From Nonomuraea ceibae (GTDB taxonomy: Bacteria; Actinomycetota; Actinomycetes; Streptosporangiales; Streptosporangiaceae), in contig NZ_JAHKRO010000014.1 in NCBI RefSeq assembly GCF_019396325.1, forward strand, positions 1 through 64,000: DNA of 64,000 bases, written 5' to 3'. Positions 54,500 to 62,976 of the stretch are shown piece after piece. The notes under the pieces are model-generated. The model was not told the DNA's origin, did not search any database, and saw only the letters and a program-made list of their open reading frames with translations. Each line of letters opens with the position of its first letter. The first letter of the stretch is position 1. The position numbers and the translations under genes were made by a program.

Positions 54500-55069
54500 T
54501 CAGTCCTCGTCGGCGGGGAGGGCGAACAGGCGGACGTGGATGGGCCGGGCGCCGGGCGGGGCGTCCTCGGGCCGGTGGTTGTACTTCAGCAGCAGCGCGA
54601 TGTAGGCGTCGAAGAACTCGGCGAACTCCTCCTTGGTCATGCGTCCCATGCCGCGCGACGCCTTGGCCCAGTCGGGGTCGCGGTAATAGGCGGCCGGGAA
54701 GCGCTCCAGCAGCTCGCGGTCCTCCTCCAGGCCCATGCGCTGGAACTCCGCCAGCACCGGCCGGTCCTCGGGCGCGAGCTGGTCGGCCGTCGGCAGGCGC
54801 AGGTCGCGGGGGCTGTCGGACTTGCGCCACCAGCGCTCTCTGCCGGCGGAGCGCTCGGGGATCTCCTCGATGAGGCCGTGCTTCTCCAGTTGGCGCAGGT
54901 GATAGCTGGTGGTGCCGGTCTTGGCGCCGAGCAGCTCGCCGAGGGTGGTGGAGGTGGCGGGGCCGTGGATGCCGAGGTGGCGCAGCATCAGCCGGCGCAT
55001 GGGATGCGCGAGGGCCTTGAGCCTCTCCGGGTCGAGCAGGGAAGGCTCTTCGGGCTCCTCATCCTTCAT
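54500..55069 (-). CDS. ArsR-like winged-helix regulator
   Basis: 189 residues from ATG 55069. HTH: LKALAHPMRRLMLRHLG, TTLGELLGAKTGTTSYHLRQLEKHG and a wing with ERWWRKSD. The family usually represses a neighbour. The C-terminal half has a helical domain (MTKEEFAEFFDAYIALLLKYNHR). The frame is open further upstream but those residues cross the operator region and divergent gene. Divergent from the alpha/beta hydrolase; two tandem operators lie between. Confidence 0.87.
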   Translation of the reverse strand: MKDEEPEEPSLLDPERLKALAHPMRRLMLRHLGIHGPATSTTLGELLGAKTGTTSYHLRQLEKHGLIEEIPERSAGRERWWRKSDSPRDLRLPTADQLAPEDRPVLAEFQRMGLEEDRELLERFPAAYYRDPDWAKASRGMGRMTKEEFAEFFDAYIALLLKYNHRPEDAPPGARPIHVRLFALPADED

Positions 55070-55101
55070 GACGATCAGTCTAGTCCTTGCGAGTGAGATT
55101 T

Positions 55102-55131
55102 GCAGAGAATTCTCTGCCGAGAAGTCTCTGC
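55102..55131. promoter_or_regulatory. Two tandem overlapping palindromic operators
   Basis: Site 1 is the perfect 16-bp palindrome GCAGAGAATTCTCTGC (55102-55117). Site 2, GCCGAGAAGTCTCTGC (55116-55131), matches it at 14 of 16 positions and shares the GC at 55116-55117. Both lie between the divergent ArsR-like and hydrolase genes, 18 bp before the hydrolase ATG. Likely bound by the ArsR-like regulator as two dimers. Confidence 0.85.
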
Positions 55132-55148
55132 AGATTATATTCGGCGAT

Positions 55149-56552
55149 ATGAGACGACTTTTCGCCGCATTGGCGGTCGTGCTGGCGCTGGTCGCCACAC
55201 CCGCGGCGGCCATCGCCGACGAGCCGGAGCCGGCCGTCCCGTCCGACCTGGCCGCCACGGAGGTGAGCTTCCGCGGCAGCGGCGGGCTCACCCTGCACGG
55301 CACCGTCCTGTCCCCCCGCACCCCCGGCGAGCGCCCCGGGATGGTCCTCGTGCACGGAGCCGGTACGGGCACGCCCAGGACCAAGCTGATGGGCGAGGCC
55401 GTCGAGTTCGCCCGCCGCGGCATGGCCGTGCTGATCTACGACAAGCGCTCCGAGGGCTACTCGCTCTTCGAGCGCTCCTACGAGCAACTGGCCGAGGACG
55501 CGCTCGGCGCCGTCGCCACTCTCGGCGAGCAGGACGGGGTCGGCAAGGTCGGCATCTGGGGCCTGAGCGAGGGCGGCTGGGTCGCCCCGATCGCGGCGTC
55601 GCGGTCGCCGGAGATCGCGTTCGTGGTGCTCGTCGGCGCGAACTCCCTGCAGCCGCTGCGCCAGCAGACCTGGGCCGTGGCCGCCGGGCTGCGCAAGGCC
55701 GGGGTGTCCGGGTCGCTGGTGGACCGGGCCGAGCACAACCTGTATCGGGCCATCGCCGACGGCGGCCTGTTCCCCGAGCCGTACCACGACGCCGAGGCGG
55801 TCCTCGCGGCGGTGCGCCAGCCGGTGCTGTCGATCTGGGGCACGAACGACCTGCTGACGCCGCCGCAGGAGAGCCCGCCCGTGATGGCCGCCGCCCTGGA
55901 GAAGGGCGGCAACCGGCAGTACGCGTTCCGCTTCGTCGCCGACGCCGACCACGCCGCGCACCGGACCCCCGACGGCGGCGTGACGCGGCTGCCCGAGCTC
56001 GCCCCAGGCTACGCCGACGCGGTCGGCGCTTGGGTCGAGCAGGTCGTCGCCGGCAAGGCGCCCACGGCCGACGTGTCAGGCCCCGAGCCGCAGCAGGCGT
56101 CACGCACCCGGCCCGTCGAGCCGCCTGCCTGGTGGGAGTCGGCCTCGGTGCAGACGGCCGCGCTGGTGCTGTTCGTCGTGGCGTTCCTCGCCTACCCGGT
56201 GGTCGCGCTGGTCAGGCGGCTGCGCGGGGCGTCGCGGGCCCCCGCCAGCCGGGCCGCGCGCCTGGTCAGCGCGGGCGGGCTGGTGGCGGTGCTGGGCGGG
56301 TTCGGCTACCTGTTCAGCGTGGTCATGAGCGGAGGGAAGCTTGCCTCACCCGGTCCCCTGCTGGCGGGGCGGCCGGTGATCTGGCTGGCGCTCCAGGTGC
56401 TGGCGGTGGCGGTCGTCGCGGCCACCGTGCTCGCCGCGCTCGCCTGGCGGCGGACGCCGGCCGGAGGGGAGAAGGTCCGGCTCGGCGTGCTGCTGGCCGG
56501 CGGCCTGGTCTTCGTCCCGTGGGCCTTCTACTGGGGGCTGCTGATCCCTTAG
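55149..56552 (+). CDS. Exported alpha/beta hydrolase with C-terminal membrane domain
   Basis: 467 residues from ATG 55149. A signal peptide (MRRLFAALAVVLALVATPAAA) precedes an alpha/beta hydrolase: VLVHGAGTG oxyanion region, nucleophile Ser140 in GLSEGG, acid in SIWGTNDLLTPP and catalytic His in DADHAAH. From about 345 four membrane helices follow (for example ALVLFVVAFLAYPVVALV), so the hydrolase is held on the outer face. The substrate is unknown, possibly a lipid or ester. Probably controlled by the divergent ArsR-like protein. Confidence 0.85.
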   Translation: MRRLFAALAVVLALVATPAAAIADEPEPAVPSDLAATEVSFRGSGGLTLHGTVLSPRTPGERPGMVLVHGAGTGTPRTKLMGEAVEFARRGMAVLIYDKRSEGYSLFERSYEQLAEDALGAVATLGEQDGVGKVGIWGLSEGGWVAPIAASRSPEIAFVVLVGANSLQPLRQQTWAVAAGLRKAGVSGSLVDRAEHNLYRAIADGGLFPEPYHDAEAVLAAVRQPVLSIWGTNDLLTPPQESPPVMAAALEKGGNRQYAFRFVADADHAAHRTPDGGVTRLPELAPGYADAVGAWVEQVVAGKAPTADVSGPEPQQASRTRPVEPPAWWESASVQTAALVLFVVAFLAYPVVALVRRLRGASRAPASRAARLVSAGGLVAVLGGFGYLFSVVMSGGKLASPGPLLAGRPVIWLALQVLAVAVVAATVLAALAWRRTPAGGEKVRLGVLLAGGLVFVPWAFYWGLLIP

Positions 56553-56585
56553 GAACTGTCGGCGGCGTTTGCTACACAGGAGCAC

Positions 56586-56942
56586 ATGGGTGTGACCGTC
56601 GATGAATTCCTCACCATGCTGGACAGCCTGCCGGAGGTGCGCACGAGCGACGGCGGGAGCTGGGTCGCGCTCAAGGTGCGTGACAAGGGCTTCGGCTACC
56701 TGTGGGAGGAGACCGAGACCGTCGGGCTCAAGTCCACCATCGAGGAGCAGCTCGCGCTCGTGGCCGAGCGGCCCGAGGTGTTCGAGATCCAGTTCACCGC
56801 CGGGCGGTTCGGGTGGGTCGTCGTCCACCTCGACAGGATCGAGATGGACGAGCTGTTCGAGCTGACCGCCGAGGCGTGGTGCCTGACCGCGCCCAAGCAC
56901 CTCGTCACCGCTTTCGAGGAGGCCCATAAAATCGGTCAGTAA
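56586..56942 (+). CDS. MmcQ/YjbR family DNA-binding-fold protein
   Basis: 118 residues. The double-wing-like MmcQ/YjbR fold is suggested by FLTMLDSLPEVRTSDGGSW at the start and GWVVVHLDRIEMDELFELTAEAW in the C-terminal half. The biological role of the family is unclear. It follows the hydrolase by 33 bp, and its TAA stop shares one base with the ATG of the next gene. Confidence 0.82.
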   Translation: MGVTVDEFLTMLDSLPEVRTSDGGSWVALKVRDKGFGYLWEETETVGLKSTIEEQLALVAERPEVFEIQFTAGRFGWVVVHLDRIEMDELFELTAEAWCLTAPKHLVTAFEEAHKIGQ

Positions 56943-57427
56943 TGGGACAGATAGGGCTGAGAGAGTGGCGTGAGGACGACGCTCCGGCGGTGCTGCGTGC
57001 CTTCCGGTCGCCGGACATGGCCACTCAGGCGTCCTGGCCGGTCGTCACGCTCCAGGACGCGGTCGGCTGGATCGCCTCCTGGACCGGCGTGGGTCACGCG
57101 TTCGCCGTCACGCTCGGCGGGCGGGTCGTCGGCAACGTGGCGGTGACGGGGATCGACAGGCACGACAACGGCTGGGTGTCCTACTGGACGGTGCCCGAGG
57201 TGCGGGGGCGCGGCGTCGCCTCGGCGGCCACCGCCGAGCTGGCCCGATGGGCGTTCGGGGAGCGCGGGCTGTTCCGGCTGGAGCTGGGGCACCGCACCGA
57301 CAACCCGGCCTCGTGCCGGGTGGCCACCAAGGCGGGCTTCCGCCCGGAGGGCGTCGAGCGCGGGAAGCTCCACTACGACGGGATCCGCTACGACGTCGAA
57401 CGCCACGCCCGCCTCGCCACCGACTGA
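56942..57427 (+). CDS. GNAT acetyltransferase (RimJ/RimL-like)
   Basis: 161 residues. LREWREDDAPAVLRAF starts the fold; SYWTVPEVRGRGVASAA is the acetyl-CoA motif A, and NPASCRVATKAGFRPEGV is motif B. RimJ/RimL-like members acetylate protein N-termini or small molecules. Coupled to the MmcQ gene by TAATG. Unlike the acetyltransferase at 48.1 kb, this one is intact. Confidence 0.9.
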   Translation: MGQIGLREWREDDAPAVLRAFRSPDMATQASWPVVTLQDAVGWIASWTGVGHAFAVTLGGRVVGNVAVTGIDRHDNGWVSYWTVPEVRGRGVASAATAELARWAFGERGLFRLELGHRTDNPASCRVATKAGFRPEGVERGKLHYDGIRYDVERHARLATD

Positions 57428-57783
57428 CATCACCTCCGGAACACGCCGCCTTCCGGTGCGGGCGCCTCGCCGCTGAGTGGCGGTGCCTCCCGGATGCGGC
57501 GTCCTCCACCGACCGGCGGGCGCCTTCCGGATGCGCCCGCCCCGCCCCGGGGTGGCGGGACGGAGGGTCACGGGGGCGGGGGGATCTGGGGAGGCTGGGG
57601 GATTCGGGGGTCCCGGGCTTCCCGGGGATCGGAGCTGAGGTGCTCCGGGGCTCGGGGAGCCGGGGCGCTGAGGGGATCGCCGGGGGCCGGGGGTAGTTGG
57701 CGGGATCTGTGGGATCCGTAGGATCCGGCGGGGTAAATGGGATCGCCTGGTTATTTGGGGGCGGGGTGATCTACGCTTTTGTG
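57428..57783. other. 356-bp intergenic region, G-rich on the + strand
   Basis: No gene is supported. From about 57560 to 57700 the + strand is unusually G-rich with many runs of four or more G and scattered GGGATC/GGATCC motifs. The core (57570-57608) is a textbook G-quadruplex pattern. A TACGCT -10-like box at 57772-57777 serves the next gene. Confidence 0.7.
57570..57608 (+). other. G-quadruplex-forming motif
   Basis: Runs of 5, 6, 4, 5 and 5 G are separated by loops of 1, 4, 5 and 4 bases (C, ATCT, AGGCT, ATTC). Five G-runs of length four or more with loops under 7 bases fulfil the usual quadruplex rule on the + strand. Confidence 0.8.
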
Positions 57784-58164
57784 GTGGACAGCGACAGCCT
57801 GGCCGCGGCCGCGCTCCTGGCGGGCCTGAGCCGGGCCTCGGGAATCCTCGCCGAGTTACATCACCCGTTCGTGCGCAGCGCGCCGTTCGCCGCCTTCCTC
57901 CCGCCCGCCGGGGCCCGTACCGGCGTCATGTTCACCCTGCCCGACGGCCGTGAGGTCACCGTCGCGGTCTCCGTCGCCGCATCGGGCGGCGGCGTGCTGC
58001 AGGTCGACGGCGCGGTCACTCTCGACGGTGAGCCGCTGCTCGATCTGCCCCGCCGGACCGCCGTGGAGCTGGGCGACGCCCTGGCGGTCCTGGACGAGTA
58101 CGCGGCGGACGTGGCGCAGCCCACAGGCCGGCTGCTGGACCAGCTACTGGACGAAATTGTCTAG
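57784..58164 (+). CDS. Hypothetical protein
   Basis: 126 residues from GTG 57784; a GTG one codon earlier (57781) is possible. A TACGCT box (57772-57777) ends 6 bases before 57784 and no ribosome site is seen, so a leaderless start fits 57784. The product is soluble with beta-strands (GVMFTLPDGREVTVAVSVAAS) and a helical acidic C-terminus (ALAVLDEYAADV). No family is recognised. It ends 18 bp before the EamA gene and just before the GntR-type operator. Confidence 0.55.
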   Translation: MDSDSLAAAALLAGLSRASGILAELHHPFVRSAPFAAFLPPAGARTGVMFTLPDGREVTVAVSVAASGGGVLQVDGAVTLDGEPLLDLPRRTAVELGDALAVLDEYAADVAQPTGRLLDQLLDEIV

Positions 58165-58176
58165 TTGTCAGACAAT
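58156..58176. promoter_or_regulatory. FadR-type GntR operator before the EamA-gntR genes
   Basis: The core TTGTCAGACAA (58165-58175) fits TNGTNNNACNA, the consensus of FadR-subfamily GntR regulators. A second inverted repeat ATTGTCT/AGACAAT spans 58156-58176. It lies 7 bp before the EamA start, and a GntR gene of the FCD type follows, so autoregulation is likely. Confidence 0.75.
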
Positions 58177-58182
58177 GTCCGT

Positions 58183-59091
58183 ATGAGGAACGGACCGCTC
58201 GCCGTCGTGGCCGCCGCCGTGCTGTGGGGCACGGCCGGCACCGCGGGCATGCTCGTCTCGGACGACTCCGTCGCGCTGGCCGCCGCCCGGCTCGTCATCG
58301 GCGGCGCGGCGCTGGCCCTGCTCGCCCGGGGCGGGCTGCGGCAGGCGGTGCGCCCCGGTCTGCTGCTGGCCGCCGTGGCCGTCGCCGCGTACCAGCTCTG
58401 CTTCTACGCCGCCGTCGCCCGCACCGGCGTGGCCATCGGCACGGTGGTGGCGATCGGCAGCGGGCCGGTGTTCACCGGGCTGCTGTCCTGGCTGATGCAC
58501 GGGCAGCGGCCGAGCGCCCGGTGGGCGGCGGCGACGGCGGCGGCGGTGGCCGGGTGCGCGGCGCTGATCGCGGGCGGCGGCGCGCAGGCCGGTGGCCAGG
58601 TGGTGTCCGGTGTGCTGTTCGCGCTGCTGGGCGGCCTGCTCTACGCCTTCTACGCGGTCAGCGCGGCCCGCGCCATCAGCGGCGGCAGCTCGTCGAACGC
58701 GGTGATGGGCGTGCTGTTCGGCGGCGCGGCGGTCATCATGCTGCCGGTCCTGATCTGGCGGGGCTCCGGCCTGCTCGGGCCGGGCTCCTCCTGGCCGGTC
58801 GAGCCGATCGTCCTGCTCGCCGTCCTCTACCTGGGCCTGGGCACCACCGCGCTGTCCTACTTCCTGTACGGGCGCGGGCTGCGGACCACTCCGGTGGCCA
58901 CGGCCGCCACGCTGGCGCTGGCCGAGCCGGCTGTCGCGGCGCTGCTGGGCCTGGTGGTGCTCGGTGAGCGGCTGGCCCCGGTCTCGATCGGCGGGCTGGT
59001 GCTGCTGGGGGTCAGCCTCGTGGCCGTGGCGCTGCCCGAGAGGCCGGCCCGGGTGGACGTACGGGAGAAAACGCCCGCCGGGGCGCGTTAG
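58183..59091 (+). CDS. EamA-family transporter
   Basis: 302 residues from ATG 58183 with about ten helices in two EamA repeats. VLWGTAGTAGMLV is the first helix; GLGTTALSYFLYGRGLRTTPVATAATLALAEP (near residues 226-257) is the typical second-repeat ending. Substrate unknown. A GntR regulator follows 10 bp later and a FadR-type operator precedes it, so this is likely a ligand-controlled exporter. Confidence 0.9.
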   Translation: MRNGPLAVVAAAVLWGTAGTAGMLVSDDSVALAAARLVIGGAALALLARGGLRQAVRPGLLLAAVAVAAYQLCFYAAVARTGVAIGTVVAIGSGPVFTGLLSWLMHGQRPSARWAAATAAAVAGCAALIAGGGAQAGGQVVSGVLFALLGGLLYAFYAVSAARAISGGSSSNAVMGVLFGGAAVIMLPVLIWRGSGLLGPGSSWPVEPIVLLAVLYLGLGTTALSYFLYGRGLRTTPVATAATLALAEPAVAALLGLVVLGERLAPVSIGGLVLLGVSLVAVALPERPARVDVREKTPAGAR

Positions 59092-59101
59092 AGTCGCACG
59101 C

Positions 59102-59824
59102 GTGACGCCGCCCACCCAGCCCGGCCATCCAGTCCGGCCAACCCAGCCGGTCCAGTCGACCCAGCCGACCCAGTCGCCGATCCGGCCTGTGTCCGCTGTC
59201 GGCGCGCTGGCTGACGCGCTGCGCCGCCGGGTGCTCTCCGGCGAGATCGAGCCGGGCACGCCGCTGCCCGAGCAGGAGATCGCCGCGGCCTACGGCGTGG
59301 CCAGGCCGACGGTGCGCGAAGCGCTGGCCGTGCTGGTGCACGAGGGGCTGCTCAGGCGCGAGCGCAACCGCAGCGCGCATGTCGCCGAGGTGACGCTTTC
59401 GGACCTGGACGACCTGATGTTCGTGCGCAGGCCGCTGGAGGACCTGATGGCCACGGCCGTGGCCGGGCGGCGGGTGCCGGAGGCCGACGCGGCGCTGGCG
59501 CGGATGGCGGCGCTGCCCGCCGACGCGCCCTGGTCGGATTCGGTCGCCGAGCACATGGCGCTGCACGAGGCCCTGATTGAGGCGGTCGGCAGCCCTCGGC
59601 TGGAGCGGCTCTACGGGGCGCTGGCGGCCGAGACGCGGCTCGGGCTGGTGCGGCTGCGGCAGGTCTACGAGGAGCGTGACGTGCTCGTGCGTGAGCATCG
59701 CGAACTGCTCGACGCCATCGCCGAAGGGCCCGCCGAGGCGGCCAGGGCGGCGGTGGCGGCGCATCTCAGCCATTCGTGGGGTCACTCCCAAAGCAGCGCG
59801 AACCCTTGCGGGACTGCCCCGTAA
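59102..59824 (+). CDS. GntR-family regulator (FadR/FCD subfamily)
   Basis: 240 residues from GTG 59102. Winged HTH: ALRRRVLSGEIEPGTPLPEQEIAAAYGVARPTVREAL spans about residues 40-76; a helical FCD effector domain with EHMALHEALI and the HRELLDAI histidines follows. The first 30 residues are an odd Pro/Thr/Gln-rich run (PTQPVQSTQPTQ). A TAGAGT box (59089-59094) ends 7 bases before the GTG, so it may also have its own leaderless promoter. It probably represses the EamA gene. Confidence 0.88.
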   Translation: MTPPTQPGHPVRPTQPVQSTQPTQSPIRPVSAVGALADALRRRVLSGEIEPGTPLPEQEIAAAYGVARPTVREALAVLVHEGLLRRERNRSAHVAEVTLSDLDDLMFVRRPLEDLMATAVAGRRVPEADAALARMAALPADAPWSDSVAEHMALHEALIEAVGSPRLERLYGALAAETRLGLVRLRQVYEERDVLVREHRELLDAIAEGPAEAARAAVAAHLSHSWGHSQSSANPCGTAP

Positions 59825-59842
59825 CTCGCAAGAATCGCGGCC

Positions 59843-60193
59843 ATGCACGGCGAACCAGTGCCGGACTCCTATGTGTATGTCACGGAGGAGGGCGTCACCC
59901 GTCACTACGCGGACGGGAGCGTCGAGGCCCTCGCATGGGAGGACGTCGTGGAGGTCCGTGTGGCCACCGAGCCGGAGGCCGACGTCCTCTACATCCTGCT
60001 CGATCGGGAGGGCGAAGGGTGCGTGGTGCCGCGTTCGGCAACCGACGCCACTTTTCTGGCGCGCCTCCGCTATCTTCCTGATTTCGACCTCGACAGGTTG
60101 ACCACGGCGTCGGATTCGGCGCATGACGGCGTTGTGGTCGTGTGGCGGAGCCCCGATCCGCCGTCCGCATTGCCCGATCTTGAGTATGACTAG
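59843..60193 (+). CDS. Conserved hypothetical protein
   Basis: 116 residues, ATG 59843. Beta-rich with a Trp-Glu strand (VEALAWEDVVEVRVATEPEA), then VLYILLDREGEGCVVPRSA and a LRYLPDFDLDRL segment. I recall similar short proteins with a PH-like fold in many bacteria, some annotated as hypothetical or immunity-type. The function is unknown. Not coupled to the GntR gene (18 bp apart). Confidence 0.6.
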   Translation: MHGEPVPDSYVYVTEEGVTRHYADGSVEALAWEDVVEVRVATEPEADVLYILLDREGEGCVVPRSATDATFLARLRYLPDFDLDRLTTASDSAHDGVVVVWRSPDPPSALPDLEYD

Positions 60194-60451
60194 CCTGTCA
60201 CCTGCCGAAATACCGGCATAAACCTCGCATTTTCCCGAACTGTGCCGCATCACTGGTGGACCGTTCCGTCAAGCCCTGGAGCCGGATCGCCGGCCGTCCG
60301 ATTGTGGCCAAAAGTCGATATTCCCCATTACAAGTTGGATCTTTACTCTTTAGTGGGGGCCGCCGCCCTTGATTGTGCATGGGGTGTTGTCAACCCATGG
60401 GGTTCAAGGAACGTCACGTTAACGCGGTGCACATGAGTTCTGGGTGGTGCT

Positions 60452-61906
60452 ATGAGGGTGGGGACTGAGGGGTCCGCTGTCGTGCTCCTCGAGGCCGTGC
60501 CACGCCATGCGTCCAGCATCTGGACACGGGCGTATCTACGGCTTCTGTTATCCGGGGACACGATCTGCGCATTACTGGCATGCGTCTGCGTGCTGAGCGT
60601 CCGGCTGCTCTACGGGGCCTACATTCCGCCGGAGGAGTTCCTGCTGGGATTCGCCCTGGTGGCGGCCTGGCCGGTGGCGCTCAGGGTCGGCGGCGCGTAT
60701 CGCCAGCGCGCGAACGGCGAGGGAACGGACGAGTTCAAGGCGGTGTTCAACGGCGGGGTGGGACTGATGGCCGCCGTCGCCATCGGCGCATATGCCACGC
60801 AGACCGCGATCGCGCGGAGCTTCGTGATGGCGATGCTGCCGCTGGCGCTGCTTTCCACGCTTTACTTCAGATATCGGATGCGCAAGCGCCTGCATCGCCG
60901 CCGGGCGGTCGGCGACTACATGCGCCAGGTCATCGCCGTCGGGCATCGGGAGTCGATTCTCGACCTGGTGATGCAGTTCCGCCGTCAGCCGTATCACGGG
61001 ATGCGGGTCGTGGGGGCCTGCCTGCCGCAGGACCGGATGGACGCCGACCTGGACGGGATCCCGGTCCTCGGTGACTTCGCCGAGGTGGCGGACGTGGTGG
61101 CGCACACCCGGGCCGACGCGGTCGCCGTGCTGGCCTGCCCGGAGCTCGACGGGTCGGCGCTGCGCCGGCTCGCCTGGAGCCTGGAGGCCACGCGCACCGA
61201 CCTGTTCGTGGCGCCCGCGCTCATGGACGTGGCGGGGCCGCGCATCAGCATCAGGCCGGTCGCCGGGATGCCGCTGCTTCACGTGGAACATCCCGAGTTC
61301 GACGGCGGTCGGCAGTTCGTCAAGAGCGTGTTCGACCGGGTGGTGGCGGGGGCCGCGGTGCTGCTGCTCGCGCTGCCGCTGCTGGCGATCGCGCTGCTCA
61401 TCCGGATGACCAGCCAGGGCCCGGCGCTGTTCCACCAGACAAGAGTGGGCAGGCGGGGCAAGGAATTCCAGGTCGTGAAATTTCGCACGATGGTGGTGGA
61501 CGCGGAACGCCTGAAAGGCTCCTTGATCAATTCGAACGAGTTCGACGGGGTGCTGTTCAAGATTCGGAACGATCCAAGGATCACCCGCGTGGGAGCGTTC
61601 CTGCGCCGCTACTCGCTCGACGAGCTCCCGCAGCTCCTCAACGTGGTCCGCGGCGAGATGTCGCTCGTCGGCCCGCGCCCGCCGCTGCCGGAGGAGGTCG
61701 CCCAGTACGGCACCGACGTGCGCCGCCGCCTGGTCGTCAAGCCGGGCATGACCGGCCTCTGGCAGGTCAGCGGGCGCTCCGACCTGTCCTGGGAGGAGTC
61801 GGTCCGGCTCGACCTGCGGTACGTGGAGAACTGGTCGCTCATCCTGGACCTGCAGATTCTCTGGAAGACCTGGTCCGTCGTCACCCGTGGAGAAGGGGCC
61901 TACTGA
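60452..61906 (+). CDS. Exopolysaccharide initiating glycosylphosphotransferase (WbaP/CpsE type)
   Basis: 484 residues. Four to five N-terminal membrane helices, a central Rossmann-like region (VVGACLPQDRMDADLDGIPVL in the middle), and a C-terminal sugar-phosphotransferase core from about 285: KSVFDRVVAGAAVLLLALPL, VGRRGKEFQVVKFRTM, SLDELPQLLNVVRGEMSLVGPRPPLPEE. It transfers a sugar-1-phosphate to undecaprenyl phosphate to start repeat-unit assembly. A 258-bp upstream region contains a TGCCG/CGGCA hairpin (60203-60218) and no gene. First gene of the rhamnose/EPS run. Confidence 0.92.
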   Translation: MRVGTEGSAVVLLEAVPRHASSIWTRAYLRLLLSGDTICALLACVCVLSVRLLYGAYIPPEEFLLGFALVAAWPVALRVGGAYRQRANGEGTDEFKAVFNGGVGLMAAVAIGAYATQTAIARSFVMAMLPLALLSTLYFRYRMRKRLHRRRAVGDYMRQVIAVGHRESILDLVMQFRRQPYHGMRVVGACLPQDRMDADLDGIPVLGDFAEVADVVAHTRADAVAVLACPELDGSALRRLAWSLEATRTDLFVAPALMDVAGPRISIRPVAGMPLLHVEHPEFDGGRQFVKSVFDRVVAGAAVLLLALPLLAIALLIRMTSQGPALFHQTRVGRRGKEFQVVKFRTMVVDAERLKGSLINSNEFDGVLFKIRNDPRITRVGAFLRRYSLDELPQLLNVVRGEMSLVGPRPPLPEEVAQYGTDVRRRLVVKPGMTGLWQVSGRSDLSWEESVRLDLRYVENWSLILDLQILWKTWSVVTRGEGAY

Positions 61907-61908
61907 CC

Positions 61909-62976
61909 GTGAAAGCACTCGTGCTCGCCGGAGGGTCGGGCACACGGCTCCGGCCCATCACCCACACCTCGGCCAAGCAGCTCGTGCCCGTCGCCAACAA
62001 ACCCGTGCTGTTCTACGGGCTGGAGGCCATCGCGGCGGCCGGCATCCGCGAGCTCGGCCTGGTCGTGGGCGACACCCAGGCGGAGATCGAGGCGGCGGTC
62101 GGCGACGGCTCCGCGTTCGGGCTGGAGGTCACGTACCTGCGCCAGGAGGCGCCGCTCGGGCTGGCCCACGGCGTGCTGATCGCCCGGGACTTCCTCGGCG
62201 ACGACGACTTCGTCATGTACCTGGGCGACAACTTCATCGTCGGCGGCATCACCGGCCTGGTGGACCGCTTCGCCCGGGAGCGGCCCGCCGCGCAGATCAT
62301 GCTCACCCGGGTGGGCGATCCCCGCCAGTTCGGGGTGGCCGAGCTCGACGACCGGGGCCGGGTCGTCGGCCTGGAGGAGAAGCCGGCCCGCCCGAAGAGC
62401 GATCTGGCGCTGGTCGGCGTCTACCTGTTCAGCCCGGCGGTGCACGAGGCGGTGGCCGAGCTGAAGCCGTCGGGCCGGGGCGAGCTGGAGATCACCGACG
62501 CCATCCAGTGGCTGCTCGAAGCCGGTCTGCCCGTCGAGTCGTCGGTGATCACCGGCTACTGGAAAGACACCGGCAACGTCACCGACATGCTGGAGGTCAA
62601 CCGGCTGGTGCTCGAATCGCTCGAGGCCGGAGTGCTCGGCTCGGTCGACGACGCCAGCGAGCTGGTCGGCCGGGTCCTGGTCGAGCCGGGCGCGGTCGTC
62701 GAACGCTCGCGCCTGGTCGGCCCGGTGATCGTCGGGTCCGGCGCGGTCGTCCGTGACAGTTACGTCGGCCCGTTCACCTCGATCGGGGCCGGGTGCGCGG
62801 TCACCCGCAGCGAGATCGAGTACTCGATCGTGCTGCCCAGGGCGTCGATCGAGGGCGTGGGCCGGATCGAGTCGTCGCTCATCGGCCACGACGTCGAGGT
62901 CACCCCGGCTCCCAACACGCCCAGAGCCCACCGTCTCGTGCTGGGCGATCACAGCAAGGTACAGATCAGTTCATGA
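61909..62976 (+). CDS. rmlA: Glucose-1-phosphate thymidylyltransferase (long form)
   Basis: 355 residues from GTG 61909. Nucleotidyltransferase signature LAGGSGTRLRPITHTSAKQL near residue 6, YLGDNFIVGG and TGYWKDTGNVTDML. The C-terminal 100 residues are left-handed beta-helix repeats, as in the long actinobacterial type. It makes dTDP-glucose from glucose-1-phosphate and dTTP. It begins 2 bp after the phosphotransferase stop and ends with an ATGA overlap with rmlB. Confidence 0.93.
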   Translation: MKALVLAGGSGTRLRPITHTSAKQLVPVANKPVLFYGLEAIAAAGIRELGLVVGDTQAEIEAAVGDGSAFGLEVTYLRQEAPLGLAHGVLIARDFLGDDDFVMYLGDNFIVGGITGLVDRFARERPAAQIMLTRVGDPRQFGVAELDDRGRVVGLEEKPARPKSDLALVGVYLFSPAVHEAVAELKPSGRGELEITDAIQWLLEAGLPVESSVITGYWKDTGNVTDMLEVNRLVLESLEAGVLGSVDDASELVGRVLVEPGAVVERSRLVGPVIVGSGAVVRDSYVGPFTSIGAGCAVTRSEIEYSIVLPRASIEGVGRIESSLIGHDVEVTPAPNTPRAHRLVLGDHSKVQISS

